This document shows positions 3,947-6,048 of a stretch of 6,048 nucleotides of DNA, in pieces. The translations under genes were made by a program, and so were the position numbers. How positions within the stretch are numbered: position 1 is the first letter of the stretch; each line of letters opens with the position of its first letter. Source of the DNA: Acidobacteriota bacterium (GTDB taxonomy: Bacteria; Acidobacteriota; Vicinamibacteria; Vicinamibacterales; UBA2999); the NCBI GenBank assembly GCA_947478985.1, contig CANJYC010000127.1, positions 1 through 6,048 on the forward strand, in the 5' to 3' direction. Under the pieces are notes generated by a model. That model was given only the letters and a program-made list of their open reading frames with translations, was not told where the DNA came from and made no database searches.

Positions 3947-5542
3947 CTAATTTCCGGATCGGCTGAACTCGGCGAGCGCGACGGCGATGGCGTCGATGGC
4001 CTGCACGGCGGTGGCACCGGTGCCTTCGAAGTTATTCACCATAATCACGAAGGCCAGCGGCTCGCCGTCGCGCGTGGTGACGTAGCCCGCGAGCGATCTG
4101 ATGTTGGACATCGTGCCCGTCTTCGCGTGGACGTTTCGCTCAGCGGCCGTGCCGCTCATCCGCGCGGCGAGCGAGCCGTCGACGCCCGCGGTCGGAAGCG
4201 CCGTGAAGAACGGCGACGTGGCACCAGCCACAGACATGCGCCGCAGGACCGCCATCAGCGCCTCTGGTGAAATCACGTCGCGTCGCGACAAGCCCGAGCC
4301 GTCCACCAACTGCTGGGCGTCCGCGGCGATCCCCCAGGAGGCGAGCTTCGTCCGCAGCCCTTCGAGCGCTGCGTCGTTGGTCGGCAGCGTCCCGCGCGGT
4401 GCGTTGAGGCGCATCGCCGCTTCACCGTAGAGGTTGATGCTCTCCTTCAACATCGGCTGCACCATCTCCGACAGCGGATGCGACCGATACGTGTGCAGGA
4501 GCGTCGTTGCCGCCAGGTCCGGCTTCGGCATCACGTCGTCGATGTCGACGGCTTCACCCGTCACCTCAAGCCCGCCCTGCTGCAGGCTGTACTTCAGCCG
4601 GTTCGCGAACCAGTAGGTCGGGTTGCCGCTCGATACCGAGAGCGGCACCGGCGCCGCGCCCGCCGGAAGCGAGCCAGCGATCGTCAGCGCTGTTTCTCCC
4701 GGGCGCTGCTCCGGCCAGATGAGCGGCGGCGATCCCGCGCGCCCCGTCACGGTACGGTTGATGAGCGGACGGGAGGCCGACTGCGGGTCTACCGTGAGCG
4801 TTGTCGTGCCACCCTCGGCCGCTGCCGGGGTCACCGTGACCCCCATCCGGTTCTCCGCGAAGTTCAGCGCGCCGAAGATCGCGCCCGTCGCGTAGCCCAG
4901 ATCGTCCCAGCCCCACGTCGACTGCGGTCGCGGCTCCTCGATCGCGTCGTCGTCGCCAACGACGCGCCCTTCAATGCGGCGGATGCCGAGGTCCTTCAGC
5001 GCGTTCACCAGCGCCGCCATGTCGTCGCCGCCACGCCCGCCGATGGCCGGGTCGCCGGAGCCCGCCACGATCAGGTCGCCGCGCAGCGTGCCGTCTACCA
5101 GCGGTCCCGTGCCGCGCAATGTTGTCTCGAAGCGGTAATCCCACCCCACCGCCTCGCTCGCTGTGGCCGCGCTCACCAGCTTGGCTACAGACGCCGGTAC
5201 GAGCAGCGCGCGCGGGTTCAGCTCGAAGAAGCGCTCGTCGCGGGCGAGCGATTGGACGATGACGCCCCAGACGCCGCGCTGCACGCCGGGTCGCGCGACG
5301 GTTGTGGCGATGGTGTTGCGAAGGCGCTCAAGCGGCGTGAGCGCCGGTGCGGGAACAGTCGTAAGGGTCGGCGTAGCGGGAGATGACGAGCGAGGCGCAG
5401 TGGGTGCCGTCGGTGGAGCTACTGTCGGGACCGACGCGGGAGCGGGCGTGGCAGCCGGCGTTGCAGGCCGTGACTTCGCGCAGCCGCTCGCACCCCAGGC
5501 CGTGAGGGTGATGAGCGCGACCAGCGCGAGGTCGCGACTCAC
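3947..5542 (-). CDS. dacB: D-alanyl-D-alanine carboxypeptidase/endopeptidase, PBP4 (peptidase S13), putative lipoprotein
   Basis: A 531-residue penicillin-binding protein of family S13, which trims D-Ala from peptidoglycan stem peptides and can cut D-Ala-mDAP cross-links in the periplasm. All three catalytic motifs are present: S118-V-A-K121 (nucleophile and lysine), S368-I-N370, and K474-T-G476. The conserved V-D-G-S-G-L-S segment is at 413-419. The family's insertion between SxxK and SxN is of normal size. The N-terminus is a signal with a lipobox-like A-S-G-C21, followed by a Pro/Ala/Thr-rich linker (about 24-68), so the enzyme is probably membrane-tethered. E. coli PBP4 is not lipidated. 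The GTG start (5542-5540) overlaps the DUF4340 stop by 4 nt (GTGA), indicating translational coupling. Confidence 0.95.
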   Translation of the reverse strand: MSRDLALVALITLTAWGASGCAKSRPATPAATPAPASVPTVAPPTAPTAPRSSSPATPTLTTVPAPALTPLERLRNTIATTVARPGVQRGVWGVIVQSLARDERFFELNPRALLVPASVAKLVSAATASEAVGWDYRFETTLRGTGPLVDGTLRGDLIVAGSGDPAIGGRGGDDMAALVNALKDLGIRRIEGRVVGDDDAIEEPRPQSTWGWDDLGYATGAIFGALNFAENRMGVTVTPAAAEGGTTTLTVDPQSASRPLINRTVTGRAGSPPLIWPEQRPGETALTIAGSLPAGAAPVPLSVSSGNPTYWFANRLKYSLQQGGLEVTGEAVDIDDVMPKPDLAATTLLHTYRSHPLSEMVQPMLKESINLYGEAAMRLNAPRGTLPTNDAALEGLRTKLASWGIAADAQQLVDGSGLSRRDVISPEALMAVLRRMSVAGATSPFFTALPTAGVDGSLAARMSGTAAERNVHAKTGTMSNIRSLAGYVTTRDGEPLAFVIMVNNFEGTGATAVQAIDAIAVALAEFSRSGN

Positions 5543-6048
5543 TGCAGGCCGTCGGCCGCCTTCAGCGCGTCGCCCAGTGTTGCTTGATCGACCTTGGCTG
5601 AGCCCGGCTCGTCCGGCCGGTTCGCGTAGGCGTCGACGCCCGCGCGGCTGAAGTTCAGCGTCTCGGTCTTCTTGCCCTCCTCGAAGCGGGCGAAGACCGT
5701 CAGCACCGGTGTCTTGAGCGAGGGGTGCACCGTTGTCTCGAACGACGTGGCGCGGGCCATCACGAGCTTGGTGAGCACCTCTTCCACCTTCGCCGTGTCG
5801 AGCACCTTGCCCGCGCCGTTCTTCCAGGTCGCCTTGCCGTCGGCGGCGAGCGTCCGCTCGAGCGTCAGCGTGTCCTTGCCGCGCCGCAGCTCCACGTGGT
5901 CCGCCGTGTACGGGCGCATGTCGAGCAGGTCCTTGCGCCGGAAGTCGCCCGCCGGCTTGCTGAAGTCGGCGATGAGGCTCTGTTCGAGCGTGAAGACCAG
6001 CGGGCGCGCGGCGTCCTTCGCGAAGGGCGCGCCGTCCGCCTCCGGCTC
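5539..6048 (-). CDS. DUF4340 domain-containing protein (partial, N-terminus beyond window)
   Basis: The frame is open to the right edge. The visible part is the last 169 residues, and the first internal Met (visible residue 44) is not the true start. The sequence follows the DUF4340 pattern: V-F-T-L-E-Q-S-L (about 18-25), R-R-K-D-L-L-D (about 37-43), then V-E-L-R-R-G-K followed by a stretch where W75-K-N-G marks the repeated strand-rich unit, and a second half reporting T-V-F-A-R-F-E-E-G-K. DUF4340 proteins are usually membrane-anchored periplasmic proteins of unknown function. They are often encoded next to GldG/ABC-2 type transporter subunits, which may lie just outside the window. It overlaps dacB by 4 nt, so the two are probably co-translated, linking it to envelope biogenesis. 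Confidence 0.85.
   Translation of the reverse strand, partial: EPEADGAPFAKDAARPLVFTLEQSLIADFSKPAGDFRRKDLLDMRPYTADHVELRRGKDTLTLERTLAADGKATWKNGAGKVLDTAKVEEVLTKLVMARATSFETTVHPSLKTPVLTVFARFEEGKKTETLNFSRAGVDAYANRPDEPGSAKVDQATLGDALKAADGLQ

Noticed and set aside
3595..4017. 140-codon minus-strand ORF after dacB
   Set aside because: Begins inside dacB in another frame and is Arg/Ser/Pro-rich without recognisable motifs, so it looks like a shadow frame.
4478..5386. 302-codon plus-strand ORF opposite dacB
   Set aside because: Arg-rich antisense shadow of a gene with all S13 catalytic motifs.
1..6048. tRNA, rRNA, CRISPR array or insertion sequence
   Set aside because: No cloverleaf, rRNA-like stretch, regularly spaced repeats or transposase frame was found by eye.

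Overview
This is a high-GC bacterial window in which every supported gene is on the minus strand, so it reads from right to left. Nothing here fixes the taxon. The GC-rich coding, the GTG starts and a DUF4340 gene coupled to a lipoprotein PBP4 would fit a soil or sediment lineage such as Acidobacteriota, but that is a weak inference.

Right part (3947-6048): an ordinary chromosomal pair. A DUF4340 protein, cut by the window edge, overlaps by 4 bases (GTGA) the gene for a D-alanyl-D-alanine carboxypeptidase/endopeptidase (PBP4, family S13). The enzyme carries a lipoprotein-type signal and a Pro/Ala/Thr-rich linker. About 400 bases without a convincing gene follow (3547-3946).

Middle part (about 1968-3577): a small integron gene-cassette array. 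Two imperfect palindromes of 67-68 nt (2813-2879 and 1968-2035) have the architecture of attC sites: R''/R' core boxes, an unpaired spacer, an L stem with extrahelical bases on the 5' arm only, and a GC-rich terminal stem-loop. Each begins within about 10 nt of the stop codon of a minus-strand gene, as in integron cassettes, and the two share arm sequence. One cassette carries an antitoxin/ParE-type toxin pair. The other carries an unusual chimera: a DUF4157 fragment that has lost its HExxH motif, fused to the C-terminal region of a contractile injection system (eCIS) tape measure protein. A degenerate third att-like site lies at 3501-3577. No integrase gene is visible, so within the window this looks like a cluster of attC sites lacking an integrase (CALIN) or the far part of a chromosomal integron.

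Left part (1-1936): beyond the last attC is a tight run of OsmC family, DinB family and ICMT/PEMT-like membrane methyltransferase genes, with gaps of 5 and 39 nt. A putative lipoprotein then runs off the left edge. These may be one operon, with thiol/peroxide and small-molecule modification themes. Whether they form a terminal cassette or resident chromosome cannot be decided from this window.

The most interesting item is the eCIS tape-measure/DUF4157 chimera packaged as a mobile integron cassette, directly next to a toxin-antitoxin cassette.
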